From: Actinopolyspora lacussalsi subsp. righensis
GTDB lineage: Bacteria > Actinomycetota > Actinomycetes > Mycobacteriales > Pseudonocardiaceae
NCBI RefSeq assembly: GCF_900116555.1
Contig: NZ_FPAT01000009.1
Span: forward strand, 145,892 to 209,891
DNA: 64,000 nucleotides
Direction: 5' to 3'
Shown one piece after another: positions 54,876-63,065 of the stretch. The translations under genes and the position numbers were made by a program. The notes beneath the pieces were generated by a model that saw only the letters and a list, made by a program, of their open reading frames with translations, was not told the DNA's origin and ran no database searches. Each line of letters opens with the position of its first letter. The stretch's first letter is position 1.

Positions 54876-56102
54876 TCATTTCGCCGGCTCCGGGGTCGCT
54901 TCCAGCGGTGCCGAGGCCTTTCGGGGGAAACCGTGGCGGCTCGCCGCGAGGACCGCGATCAGCACCGGGAGCAGCAGGACCAGCACGCTCCACGGGAAGG
55001 CCGTGGGCCCGAAGAAGTCGAGGACGACCCCGCCGACGACGCCACCGGCGGCCATCCCCACGTTCCACAGGGTGACCAGTATCGCCAGTGCCGTGTCACC
55101 GGCCTTGCCACCCGCGTCGCCCACGGCGGTCTGCAGGAGCGTAGGAACGCCTCCCCAGCCCAGACCCCAGAGCGCGACTGCGAGGTAGACCAGCGTGGGA
55201 CTCGTCGCGAGTACGGCCAGCAGGGTGGCGCCCGCGGCCACGAGAAGCGTGCCCGCGATGGTCAGCGTCCGCAGTCGACGGTCGATCTGCGCCCCCACGA
55301 TCCAGATGCTGACGATGGAGGCGATACCGAAGATCAGCAGAGCCAGGCTCACCGAGCCACCGAGGCCGACGTGCCCGAGGAATGTGGCTATGTAGGTGTA
55401 GAGGATGTTGTGCGCCAGCACGAACGCCAGGGTCACGAACAGGACGGCTCCCACACCGGGGATGGCCAGGGTTCGCGTGAGCGGAATTCGTCCACCACGT
55501 TCGTGGCCCGGGTAGTCGGGAACCGTCGTCGCGATCCACAGGATCAGTGCGAGGGCTATCACCGACATCACCGAGAAGGTGACTTGCCAGCCGAGCAGCT
55601 CACCGAGGAAGGTTCCCGCGGGCACTCCCAGCGACAGCGCAAGCGGGATACCCGCCATCACGATCGCGATGGCCCTGCCCTGCATGGGTTCCGGTGTCAT
55701 GCGGCGTGCGTAGGTGGCCAGCAGCGCCCAGACGATGCCCGCGGCCACGCCTCCCACGAAACGGGCCGCCATGGTCAGTGGATAGTACGTCGACAGCGCG
55801 GTGACCGTGTTGGCCACCGCGAAGCCGACGACACCGGTAAGCAACAGTTTCTTGCGCCGCCACCCCGCTGTGACGGCGGACAGCGGGATGGCGGTGGCCG
55901 CTGTCCCGAGGGCGTACAGCGTGACCAGCTGTCCGATGGCGGGCTCGCTGACGTCGAGGTCGGAGCTCATCGCGGGCAGCACACCGGCGGGCAGCGTCTC
56001 CGTGAGGACCGTGATGAAGGCGGCTGTCGCCAGCGCCAGCAGTGCTCGCAGCGGGAGTTTTCCGCGTTGTTCGGATTCGGCGTGTAGCTGTGTACTGGAC
56101 AT
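54876..56102 (-). CDS. MFS transporter (12-TM drug/sugar exporter, AraJ-like)
   Basis: The 408-residue protein has 12 hydrophobic segments. Helix 1 is LLALATAAFITVLTETLPAG with the E-x-L-P-A-G-x-L-P motif of DHA1-type exporters. Motif A appears as TAGWRRKKLLLTG, and LGVPAGTFLGELLGWQVTFS is motif C-like. It probably expels a drug or sugar. It is divergent from the MerR regulator with one clear MerR-type operator between them, so it should be induced by the MerR effector, possibly its substrate. Confidence 0.9.
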   Translation of the reverse strand: MSSTQLHAESEQRGKLPLRALLALATAAFITVLTETLPAGVLPAMSSDLDVSEPAIGQLVTLYALGTAATAIPLSAVTAGWRRKKLLLTGVVGFAVANTVTALSTYYPLTMAARFVGGVAAGIVWALLATYARRMTPEPMQGRAIAIVMAGIPLALSLGVPAGTFLGELLGWQVTFSVMSVIALALILWIATTVPDYPGHERGGRIPLTRTLAIPGVGAVLFVTLAFVLAHNILYTYIATFLGHVGLGGSVSLALLIFGIASIVSIWIVGAQIDRRLRTLTIAGTLLVAAGATLLAVLATSPTLVYLAVALWGLGWGGVPTLLQTAVGDAGGKAGDTALAILVTLWNVGMAAGGVVGGVVLDFFGPTAFPWSVLVLLLPVLIAVLAASRHGFPRKASAPLEATPEPAK

Positions 56103-56115
56103 GCGGCTAGACTGA

Positions 56116-56139
56116 GACCTTCACACTGGTGTGAGGGTC
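56116..56139. promoter_or_regulatory. MerR-type operator over the MFS promoter
   Basis: GACCTTCACACT and GGTGTGAGGGTC form an imperfect 24-bp dyad (10 of 12 positions). On the minus strand a TTGACC -35 element begins the dyad. The distance to the MFS start leaves an overlong spacer, as in classic MerR-activated promoters. The MFS ATG follows within about 20 bp. Confidence 0.7.
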
Positions 56140-56167
56140 AAGCTGCCTGGCGGGTGATTCACGACAT

Positions 56168-56584
56168 ATGCGAATCGGTGAGTTGTCGGAGCGGACGGGT
56201 ACCTCGCGTCGGCTGCTCCGCTACTACGAGGAACAGGGGCTCATAGCGCCGACGCGCTCGGCCAACGGATACCGCGACTACGACGAGGCCAATGTGGATC
56301 GCGTGGCGCAGATCAGAGGACTGCTCGATTCCGGGCTGCCCACCCGGATCATCAAGCAGATCCTTCCTTGTCTGAACCAGCCCCGCGTGATCCACTTCTC
56401 CGACGCGACACCGGAGATGCTCGCGACTCTGGAGTCCGAACTGGACCGGATGACGCGACGTATCAGGTGTCTCACCCGTAACAGGGACGCCATAGCGGAG
56501 TACCTGGCTGCCGTGCGGACCGACGAGGGCCGCGAGGCCGACGACGGGCACGAGGCCGTCGTCGGTATCCCGGCCCGGGCCTGA
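56168..56584 (+). CDS. MerR-family transcriptional regulator
   Basis: The 138-residue protein has the N-terminal MerR DNA-binding domain MRIGELSERTGTSRRLLRYY, then EEQGLIAPTRSANGYRDYDE. A coiled-coil dimer helix follows (TLESELDRMTRRIRCLTRNR). The effector region is short, with Cys residues at ILPCL and RIRCL only; it does not match a known metal sensor. It presumably controls the divergent MFS gene through the dyad at 56116-56139. Confidence 0.92.
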   Translation: MRIGELSERTGTSRRLLRYYEEQGLIAPTRSANGYRDYDEANVDRVAQIRGLLDSGLPTRIIKQILPCLNQPRVIHFSDATPEMLATLESELDRMTRRIRCLTRNRDAIAEYLAAVRTDEGREADDGHEAVVGIPARA

Positions 56585-56635
56585 GTGCTCACCGGTGGTC
56601 CTTTCCGAGCCGGTGCGCCTTCCGGCGCGCTCGCC

Positions 56636-58168
56636 TCATTCCAGCGCGTGCCGCGCGGCGGGCAGCGCGGCCTCGCGGTCGCGTGCCACCACGCCGACGC
56701 GGGTTCTGCGGTCGAGCAGGTCCGCTGTGTCCAGCGCACCCTCGTGCCGCACGGCGAACCGCAGCTCGGCTGGGGTGGTCGACACGTTCCCGGTGACCGG
56801 TTCCAGCGCGGTCCCGTCCCCCTCGGCCTGTTCGAGCACGGCCGGGGCCTCCGTGCCGTAGCGCGCGACGAGCTCACGCGGTGCGCGCACCCGGGACAGC
56901 CGCGCCCGGTCGGCCGCTCCGACCAGCGGCAGTCGCCTGGTGCGGCACGGTCCCGCGCTCAGTCCGGCGTGCCGGACCGCCGCGTCCACCGCGTCCTCGG
57001 CCATGCGCCGGTAGGTGGTCAGCTTGCCGCCCACCACGCTGATCACACCGTTCTCGCCGGTCAGCACCGTGTGGCTCCGGGACAGGTCCGCGCTGCCGCC
57101 CGACCCGCCGCCGGTGCCGCCGTCCAGCAGCGGACGCAGTCCCGAGTACGTGTCGAGCACGTCCTGCGAACGCAGCGGTTCGGTGAGCACGGTGTTGATC
57201 GTCTCCAGCAGGAAGTCCACCTCGTGCCGCGCCGCCCGCGGGACGTCCGGCACGTCTCCGGGCGCCTCCTCATCGGTGAGTCCGATGTGGATTCTTCCGT
57301 TGTCGGCGGGCAGCGCGAACACGAACCGGTTGGTGGTTCCCGGGATCGGCACCGTCAGTCCCGCGTGCAGACCGGGCAGTGACTCGGCCGAGACCACCAG
57401 GTGCGTCCCGCGGCTGGGCCGCAGCTTCAGGTCCCCGGCGATCTCATCGGCCCACACACCCGCCGCGTTGACCACGGCCCGCGCCCGCACCGGCACCGTC
57501 CCGCCGCCGAACCGATCGCGCAGCACGGCCCCTTCGCCGGTGACTTCCTCGGCGGCACACCGGGTGAGCACCCTGGCGCCGTGTCCGGCGGCGGTGCGGG
57601 CGATCGCGGTTACCAGCCTGGCATCGTCGGTCAACCGCCCGTCCCAGGCCAGCAGCCCGCCGCGCAATCCCTCGTGCCGGACCGGGGGCGCCATGCGCAG
57701 TGTCTCGGCGGTGCTGATCCCCCGGGAGTGGGGCAGCGAGCTCGAACCGGTCCGCGCCGCCAGTCGGAGCGCGTCCCCGGCCAGGAAGCCCGTCCGAACC
57801 AACGCGGCCTGCCGTGTATTCGTCTCGGGCAGCAGCGGCACCAGCTGCGGCAACGGCGCCGTCAGGTGCGGGGCGGTGTGGCGCAGCAGGATCCCGCGTT
57901 CCACCGCGCTCTCGTACGCGATGCCGACGTTGCCGGAGGCCAGGTAGCGCAACCCGCCGTGCACGAGCTTGGAACTCCACCGGCTGGTGCCGAACGCCAG
58001 GTCGTGCCGCTCGGCCAGCACCACCGACAGCCCCCGGGAGGCCGCGTCGAGCGCGACTCCGGTGCCGGTGACACCACCACCGATCACCAGCAGGTCCACC
58101 CGCTCGGTTTCGGCCAGTTCGGACAGTTCGCGATTCCTGCGGGCGGCGTGCAGCGAGGTGTCGCGCAT
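56636..58168 (-). CDS. glpD: Aerobic glycerol-3-phosphate dehydrogenase
   Basis: Oxidises glycerol-3-phosphate to DHAP at the membrane and feeds electrons to quinone. The 510-residue flavoprotein has the FAD fold VDLLVIGGGVTGTGVALDAA, SRGLSVVLAERHDLAFGTSR, WSSKLVHGGLRYLASGNVGI, RAVVNAAGVWADEI, and a C-terminal DAO_C domain. ATG at 58166-58168 with AAGGAGTG upstream. It forms part of a glycerolipid group with the divergent flavoprotein and the diacylglycerol kinase. Confidence 0.95.
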   Translation of the reverse strand: MRDTSLHAARRNRELSELAETERVDLLVIGGGVTGTGVALDAASRGLSVVLAERHDLAFGTSRWSSKLVHGGLRYLASGNVGIAYESAVERGILLRHTAPHLTAPLPQLVPLLPETNTRQAALVRTGFLAGDALRLAARTGSSSLPHSRGISTAETLRMAPPVRHEGLRGGLLAWDGRLTDDARLVTAIARTAAGHGARVLTRCAAEEVTGEGAVLRDRFGGGTVPVRARAVVNAAGVWADEIAGDLKLRPSRGTHLVVSAESLPGLHAGLTVPIPGTTNRFVFALPADNGRIHIGLTDEEAPGDVPDVPRAARHEVDFLLETINTVLTEPLRSQDVLDTYSGLRPLLDGGTGGGSGGSADLSRSHTVLTGENGVISVVGGKLTTYRRMAEDAVDAAVRHAGLSAGPCRTRRLPLVGAADRARLSRVRAPRELVARYGTEAPAVLEQAEGDGTALEPVTGNVSTTPAELRFAVRHEGALDTADLLDRRTRVGVVARDREAALPAARHALE

Positions 58169-58204
58169 GAGTCACTCCTTGTCGAGATTCGATACCGCTG
58201 CTCG

Positions 58205-58255
58205 ATGTCGGGCCGCACGGAGCGAGAGCCCGCGAGAGGTTCCGCCACCCGAGCA
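58205..58255 (-). repeat. GGCGGAACCTC dispersed repeat, copy e
   Basis: The minus strand reads GGTGGCGGAACCTCTCGCGG, then GCTCTCGCTCCGTGCGGCCC and GACATCGAGCAG. The core is at 58236-58246. It lies just after the TetR stop, in sense orientation. Confidence 0.75.
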
Positions 58256-58281
58256 CTCACGGGAGTCGAGTTGACGAACCC

Positions 58282-58860
58282 CTACTTCGGGGAGTCGGGG
58301 CGCAGGTAGTTCTCCAGCATCGTGCGCAGCTGCTCGTCCAGGCGTTCGGCGGGCAGCTGGTCCGCCACGAGGCGCGCGGAGAGCGCGGCGGACTGGGTGA
58401 CCAGCAGCAGCATCGCCGCGAGCTCCTCGGGATCGCCGTCGGTGATCGAGCCGTCCCGCTGGCCCCCTCGGATCGCGGCGGCGAAAACCTCCAGTATCTC
58501 GCGCTGGCTGGTTCCGAGCCGGTCGAAGGTGTAGGTGATCAGCAGTTCCGGATCGGTCTCCAGGATCTTGCGCAGCAGCGGGTGCTCGCGCACGGCCGCC
58601 ACGGTGCTGACGATCCGGTCCAGCCCGCGCTCGCGGGCGTTGCCGCCGGTCTCTTCGTCGTCGGGCAGCAGCGCGCGAAGTTCCCTGGTCAACAGGTCGG
58701 CGGCCAGCGAGCGCATGTCCTGCCAGTGGCGGTAGACGGTCGGTCTGCTCACTCCGGCGCGGCGTGCTACCTCGGTCAGCGTCGTACGGCGCATCCCGAC
58801 GGCGAGGACGCACTCGCGCGCGGCGTCCAGGATGCCGTCTTCGTTACGACTTGACGTCAT
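58282..58860 (-). CDS. TetR-family transcriptional regulator
   Basis: The 192-residue protein has the HTH DGILDAARECVLAVGMRRTT, then LTEVARRAGVSRPTVYRHWQ, DMRSLAADLLTRELR. The ligand domain is helical (LLLVTQSAALSARLVADQLP). ATG 58858-58860 is used; TACAGT lies 7 nt before it. It is divergent from the alkyl-DHAP-synthase-like gene with only 17 bp between the two start codons, so repressor binding there must affect both. Confidence 0.92.
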   Translation of the reverse strand: MTSSRNEDGILDAARECVLAVGMRRTTLTEVARRAGVSRPTVYRHWQDMRSLAADLLTRELRALLPDDEETGGNARERGLDRIVSTVAAVREHPLLRKILETDPELLITYTFDRLGTSQREILEVFAAAIRGGQRDGSITDGDPEELAAMLLLVTQSAALSARLVADQLPAERLDEQLRTMLENYLRPDSPK

Positions 58861-58877
58861 GTGTAAAACTGTAGCGC
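58861..58877. promoter_or_regulatory. 17-bp divergent start-to-start region (TetR / flavoprotein)
   Basis: It contains TGTAAAACTGTA. On the minus strand TACAGT (58868-58873) is a -10 element for a leaderless TetR mRNA. The plus-strand gene's core promoter must extend into the TetR coding sequence (TTGACG at 58851-58856). Confidence 0.5.
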
Positions 58878-60491
58878 ATGACCGCACCGCAGCACCGCAC
58901 CCCGGAACCGATGTGGAACGCGTGGGGCACCGCGTCCGAGGCCGATCCGCTGCCCGAACACCTGCGCGCGCTGCTGACCGACGCGCTCGGCGTGCCCCGC
59001 CGCGACACCCCCTCGGTTCCCCGCGATCAGGTGCGGATCCGCGAGTCGGCGCTGCCGGACGTGGCCCGCGCGTCGATCCAGGACGCCGTCGGTGCCGAAC
59101 ACCTGCACACCGACGAGCACACGCGACTGCTGCACACCGGTGGCAAGAGCACTCCGGACCTGCTGCGCCGCCGTTCCGGTGACGCGGACGAGGCCCCCGA
59201 CGCGGTGGTGCGGCCAGGCACCCACGAGGAGGTCGAACTGGTGCTGCGCGCCTGTGCCCGGCACCGGGTCGCGGTGATCGCGTTCGGCGGCGGCACCAGC
59301 GTGGTCGGCGGGGTGAGCCCGGACCGCTCGGCGCTGCCGGTCGTGGTTGCCCTGGACCTCGCCAGGTTGGATCGACTGCTCGAACTGGACACCGAGTCGG
59401 GTACCGCCACGCTGCAGGCCGGGCTGCGCGGCCCGGAGGCCGAGCGGTTGCTGCGGGAGCGGGGCTTCACGCTGGGGCACTTCCCGCAGAGCTTCGAGTA
59501 CGCCAGCATCGGCGGTTTCGCAGCCACCAGATCCTCCGGTCAGGCGTCGGCGGGTTACGGCCGGTTCGACGACATGGTGCTGGACCTGCGGGTGGCGACC
59601 CCGCGCGGCACGATCCGCCCCGGGCGCGCGCCCGCCTCGGCGGCGGGGCCGGACCTGCGGCAGCTCTTCCTGGGCTCCGAGGGCGCTTTCGGCGTGGTCA
59701 CCGAGGTGACCGTGCGGGTGCGTCCGGCACCGGCCGAGACGCGTCACGAGGCGTGGTCCTTCCCGGACTTCGCGACCGGGGCGGCGGCGCTGCGGCAGCT
59801 CGCGCGGACCGGTTCGCTGCCGACCGTGGCGCGGCTCTCCGACGAGACCGAGACCGGGCTGAACCTCGCTTCCTCCGAGGTGGGGGGGAGCGCGCCCTCC
59901 GGTGGCTGTCTGGCCGTGACCACCTACGAGGGCACGGCCGAGCACGTCGGAGCCCGCCACGCCGAGGTCGCCGAACTGCTGCGCGCGGCGGGCGGCACCT
60001 CGCTCGGTGCGGAACCGGCGGACTCCTGGGACCGCGGCCGGTTCCACGCGCCGTACCTGCGCGACGCGCTGCTGGACGTGAACACCCTCGCCGAGACCCT
60101 GGAGACCGCCACCACGTGGTCCAATCTGGACCGGACGTACCGGGCCGTGCACGGGGCGCTCACCGAAGCACTGGGGGAGCAGGGGACTCCACCGCTGGTG
60201 ATGTGCCACGTCTCGCACATCTACCCGACCGGCGCCTCGCTGTACTTCACCGTGGCCTGCGCGCGTGCGGCGGATCCGGTGGCGCAGTGGCAGCACGCCA
60301 AGCGGGCGGCGGGCGACGCGATCACCTCGGTCGGCGCGACCATCACGCACCACCACGCGGTCGGCTCCGACCACCGCGACTGGATGGTCGAGGAGGTCGG
60401 CGAACTCGGCCTCGACGTGCTGCGCGCCGTCAAGGAGACCGTGGACCCCGAAGGGGTGCTCAACCCCGGGAAGCTGCTCCCGCCGAAGTGA
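58878..60491 (+). CDS. FAD-linked oxidase, alkyl-dihydroxyacetonephosphate synthase-like
   Basis: The 537-residue VAO-family flavoprotein has the FAD-binding region PDAVVRPGTHEEVELVLRAC, then VAVIAFGGGTSVVGGVSPDR. FPQSFEYASIGGFAATRSSG follows, with QASAGYGRFDDMVLDLRVAT and LGSEGAFGVVTEVTVRVRPA. The C-terminal part (MCHVSHIYPTGASLYFTVAC; THHHAVGSDHRDWMVEEVGE) holds the His-rich active-site loop of the AGPS group. AGPS exchanges acyl for alkyl on DHAP in ether-lipid synthesis; bacterial relatives may have other substrates. The neighbours glpD and DAG kinase support a glycerolipid role. Confidence 0.88.
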   Translation: MTAPQHRTPEPMWNAWGTASEADPLPEHLRALLTDALGVPRRDTPSVPRDQVRIRESALPDVARASIQDAVGAEHLHTDEHTRLLHTGGKSTPDLLRRRSGDADEAPDAVVRPGTHEEVELVLRACARHRVAVIAFGGGTSVVGGVSPDRSALPVVVALDLARLDRLLELDTESGTATLQAGLRGPEAERLLRERGFTLGHFPQSFEYASIGGFAATRSSGQASAGYGRFDDMVLDLRVATPRGTIRPGRAPASAAGPDLRQLFLGSEGAFGVVTEVTVRVRPAPAETRHEAWSFPDFATGAAALRQLARTGSLPTVARLSDETETGLNLASSEVGGSAPSGGCLAVTTYEGTAEHVGARHAEVAELLRAAGGTSLGAEPADSWDRGRFHAPYLRDALLDVNTLAETLETATTWSNLDRTYRAVHGALTEALGEQGTPPLVMCHVSHIYPTGASLYFTVACARAADPVAQWQHAKRAAGDAITSVGATITHHHAVGSDHRDWMVEEVGELGLDVLRAVKETVDPEGVLNPGKLLPPK

Positions 60492-60510
60492 TTACCCCAC
60501 CAGAGCGCCG

Positions 60511-60590
60511 CGATTTCGCGAGAAGTCGACGCCGCACCGCACCGGGCCGTGCCGCCGCACCGGCGCGGCGATTTCTCGGGAAATCGACGC
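60511..60590 (+). repeat. GATTTC-hairpin family, tandem pair (copies 10 and 11)
   Basis: Copy 10 (60511-60533): CGATTTC-GCGA-GAAGTCGACG, with one stem change, 20 nt after the flavoprotein stop. Copy 11 (60567-60590): GGCGATTTC-TCGG-GAAATCGACG. About 60 bp apart, both in sense orientation. A weak match to the second family (GAGGTTCCGTCG) is at 60637-60648. Confidence 0.8.
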
Positions 60591-60734
60591 TCGGGTGAGC
60601 ACCGCTCGGTGTGGTGAGGGAGGAAGCGGCCCGGTGGAGGTTCCGTCGACCGTGCCCTCGGAAACCCCGATGGGAATACTCGGTCGGGCAGGTCGGCCGG
60701 GCAGGTATCGAAACAGTGAACGAGGGAGCGGCCG

Positions 60735-61619
60735 GTGCGCGACATCTCCTTACTCGTCAATCCGACTTCCGGTAAGGGGCGGGCACGCGAGGCGGCCCGC
60801 CGCGCCGCCGAACGGCTGCGACGCGACGGTGCGTCCGTCACCGAACTGGTGGGCACCGACGCCGCGCATGCCGCGCGGCTGGCCGAGCACGCCGTCGCCT
60901 CCGGCACGGACGCGCTGGTCGCCTGCGGCGGTGACGGCATCATGAACATCGCGCTGCGGGCAGTGGTCGGCACCGCCACGCCGATCGGGCTGATCCCGGC
61001 GGGCACCGGGAACGACTACGCGCGGATGTTGGGGCTGCACGGCAGCGAACCCGAGGACGCCGCGCGGGTGGTGCTCGCGGGTGTCACCAGTGCCATCGAC
61101 GCCGGTCGATGCGGTGAGCAGTGGTTCGGCACCGTACTGTCGTGCGGGTTCGACGCCAAGGTCAACGAGCGCACCAACCGCATGTCCTGGCCGCGCGGCA
61201 AGTGGCGCTACAACCTGGCGGTGGTCGCGGAGCTCGCCAAGCTGCGGCCGTTGGACTACCGCCTCGAACTCGACGGCGAGTCGTGGGAGACCAGCGCGGT
61301 GCTGGTGGCGATCGGCAACGGTCCCAGTTACGGCGGTGGGATGCGGATCTGCCCCGATGCGTCCTGCGTGGACGGTTGGTTCGACGTCACCGTGATCGGG
61401 CCGGTGGCGGCGCGGCGGCTGATACGGCTGCTGCCCACCGTCTACGACGGCAGACACGTGGAGTATTCGCAGGTCACCACGTTTCGAGCCAGACGGGTGT
61501 CGGTGGCCACGCCCGGCGTCACCGCCTACGGCGACGGCGAGCCGCTGGCGCGGCTGCCGCTGACGGCTGAGTGCGTTCCCGGCGCGGTGAACGTGCTGGT
61601 GCCCGCCGAACCGGGCTGA
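60735..61619 (+). CDS. Diacylglycerol/lipid kinase (DagK family)
   Basis: The 294-residue soluble lipid kinase has ISLLVNPTSGKGRAREAARR, the catalytic GGDG loop in ALVACGGDGIMNIALRAVVG, PIGLIPAGTGNDYARMLGLH, and C-terminal GWFDVTVIGPVAARRLIRLL and AYGDGEPLARLPL. It makes phosphatidic acid from diacylglycerol or phosphorylates related lipids. GTG start at 60735. It lies downstream of the AGPS-like gene in the usual actinobacterial order. Confidence 0.94.
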   Translation: MRDISLLVNPTSGKGRAREAARRAAERLRRDGASVTELVGTDAAHAARLAEHAVASGTDALVACGGDGIMNIALRAVVGTATPIGLIPAGTGNDYARMLGLHGSEPEDAARVVLAGVTSAIDAGRCGEQWFGTVLSCGFDAKVNERTNRMSWPRGKWRYNLAVVAELAKLRPLDYRLELDGESWETSAVLVAIGNGPSYGGGMRICPDASCVDGWFDVTVIGPVAARRLIRLLPTVYDGRHVEYSQVTTFRARRVSVATPGVTAYGDGEPLARLPLTAECVPGAVNVLVPAEPG

Positions 61620-61701
61620 GCGCGGAGCTCGCCGGGTGCGGTTCGTGACGGGGTGGCCGAGCCGCCGCTGCGTGGTGCGCGTACTTCGGGCGGATGCTCG
61701 A

Positions 61702-61953
61702 TCAGTCGCGGCCGAACAACAAGTACGCCTCCGGGCGTCCCTTGAAGTCCTGCGCCACCGAGAAGAACTCGCAGCGCCAGCCGATCCGTTCGATCGCCTC
61801 GATCTGTTTCGACCAGTCCGGAATCTCGCCGGAGAGGCCGTGGTGCGTCATCGGGAAGTTGAGTCGCGCCGCGAATCGGGTCTGGCCGTTGTCGTAAGCT
61901 TGCTGCGCTTCGGAGCCGATCTTGCTCTCTTTCGTCCTCGACAGGAAACCCAT
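61702..61953 (-). CDS. Small hypothetical protein (83 aa)
   Basis: Starts MGFLSRTKESKIGSEAQQAY, then FAARLNFPMTHHGLSGEIPD, and ends GRPEAYLLFGRD. It is cytoplasmic, without recognised motifs; the composition and codon use look like real coding sequence. The ATG is at 61951-61953. The frame is open far upstream on the minus strand, but those residues are low-complexity and antisense to other genes. Confidence 0.65.
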   Translation of the reverse strand: MGFLSRTKESKIGSEAQQAYDNGQTRFAARLNFPMTHHGLSGEIPDWSKQIEAIERIGWRCEFFSVAQDFKGRPEAYLLFGRD

Positions 61954-62139
61954 GCTGCTGATCGTGTCACAACCGCGTGCCGCGGTGGGCTCTTTCCGGT
62001 TTCGCCTCCGGTTTCGCCGTGCACTGTCGAACCGGGAGTTCGATGCGTTATCGATCCGGCGGCGCTCGTGTCGCGTTTCACGGTGCTCGGCGTCAGCGCT
62101 TCCTTGATCGGCTTCTTCGGGGTGGGTTAGCTTGGGAAA

Positions 62140-62340
62140 ATGGACAAAAGGAATGTCCTGTATCTGGTGATCGCTCTGCTGGGGATGGCGGGCTTCGTGC
62201 TGCTTGCGCTCGCCGATCACTTTGTCGTGTCGAATTATTTGCCGTCGGGTTTCTCGCTTCACCTGCTTCAACTGGTTTGCTTCGTTGGGGTCGCGTTTTT
62301 GATCCGGAAAGAAGTGAAGGACCGGGAAAAGGAAAAGTAA
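62140..62340 (+). CDS. Small two-helix membrane protein (66 aa)
   Basis: MDKRNVLYLVIALLGMAGFV starts helix 1, and FSLHLLQLVCFVGVAFLIRK is helix 2, followed by a charged tail KEVKDREKEK. The base composition is clearly lower in G+C than the surroundings, which together with the nearby short genes suggests an accessory segment. The family is unknown. Confidence 0.6.
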   Translation: MDKRNVLYLVIALLGMAGFVLLALADHFVVSNYLPSGFSLHLLQLVCFVGVAFLIRKEVKDREKEK

Positions 62341-62460
62341 TTCCGGTGTCGGTAGCCGTCCTGGTCGATCGGTGAGTGTCGCTGGTCGGTGTTGTATTGG
62401 TCGGGTGAACTTCACTGGTCGCGGCTGCGGAGGTCTGTTCCGCGTTGGCATACTCGTGAC

Positions 62461-62652
62461 ATGCGTTTCGAGCAGGACGGGGCCGTCGTCGTCGTTTACC
62501 GTGACCTCGACGATATTCGCGAGGCCCTGCGCCGCTACGGCGAGCCGGACGAGCTCGCACGTTTCGACCTCGAACGCGAGTACGGGTTTACCGAGGAAGA
62601 GCTCACGGAGTGGTGGACCACGGCCACGAGCGCTGCCAATCCACCGACCTAA
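62461..62652 (+). CDS. Small acidic hypothetical protein (63 aa), possibly truncated
   Basis: MRFEQDGAVVVVYRDLDDIR, then EALRRYGEPDELARFDLERE, then YGFTEEELTEWWTTATSAA. Beyond its TAA the same frame continues open to 62745 (MLRRMEETGDRSGCYVQNDD, then GSFTRK), so it may be a gene cut by a stop codon, or two small peptides. Confidence 0.5.
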   Translation: MRFEQDGAVVVVYRDLDDIREALRRYGEPDELARFDLEREYGFTEEELTEWWTTATSAANPPT

Positions 62653-62823
62653 GCGGAACGTGCGATGTTGCGGCGCATGGAGGAGACCGGCGATCGCTCC
62701 GGCTGCTACGTGCAGAACGACGACGGGAGCTTCACGCGGAAGTGATGGGAATTCTCGGCGTTTTCGTGATGGGAAATGCCGTTGACGTCCACACGGAATC
62801 TTCACGAAAGTGAGTGGAAAATC

Positions 62824-63012
62824 ATGCCCGACATAAGCGGATGGCGTAAGTCGAGCTACTCCTCACAGGAAACCAGCTGCGTCGAGGTCGGTCGTGTCCA
62901 CTCCGGCGCGGCGGTGCGCGATACCAAGAACCGCGCCGCCGGATACTTCACCACCACGGCTCAGCAGTGGGCAGTGTTCATCGACGCGGTCAAGGCCAAC
63001 CGGTTCGACTGA
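62824..63012 (+). CDS. DUF397 domain protein (62 aa)
   Basis: The whole protein is one DUF397 domain: ISGWRKSSYSSQETSCVEVG, AAVRDTKNRAAGYFTTTAQQ, WAVFIDAVKANRF. The W-R-K-S-S-Y-S-S opening is diagnostic. DUF397 genes in actinomycetes normally accompany an XRE-type regulator, and some pairs act in development or like toxin-antitoxin systems. No XRE gene is adjacent here. ATG 62824 has GAGTGGAAA upstream. A strong terminator follows. Confidence 0.9.
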   Translation: MPDISGWRKSSYSSQETSCVEVGRVHSGAAVRDTKNRAAGYFTTTAQQWAVFIDAVKANRFD

Positions 63013-63028
63013 ATCCCGGCGAGCGAAT

Positions 63029-63060
63029 ACCGCGCCTCCGGAACGCTCCGGAGGCGCGGT
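63029..63060. terminator. Terminator hairpin after the DUF397 gene
   Basis: ACCGCGCCTCCGGA, loop ACGC, TCCGGAGGCGCGGT: a perfect 14-bp stem followed by TTCTGT. It separates the gene from the CRISPR array, whose last repeat begins 6 bp further on. Confidence 0.8.
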
Positions 63061-63065
63061 TTCTG

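Noticed and set aside
61954..62805. N-terminal extension of the small minus-strand gene at 61702
   Set aside because: The extension is antisense to the small membrane protein gene and is Arg/Pro/His-rich; the ATG at 61951-61953 gives a compact ordinary protein.
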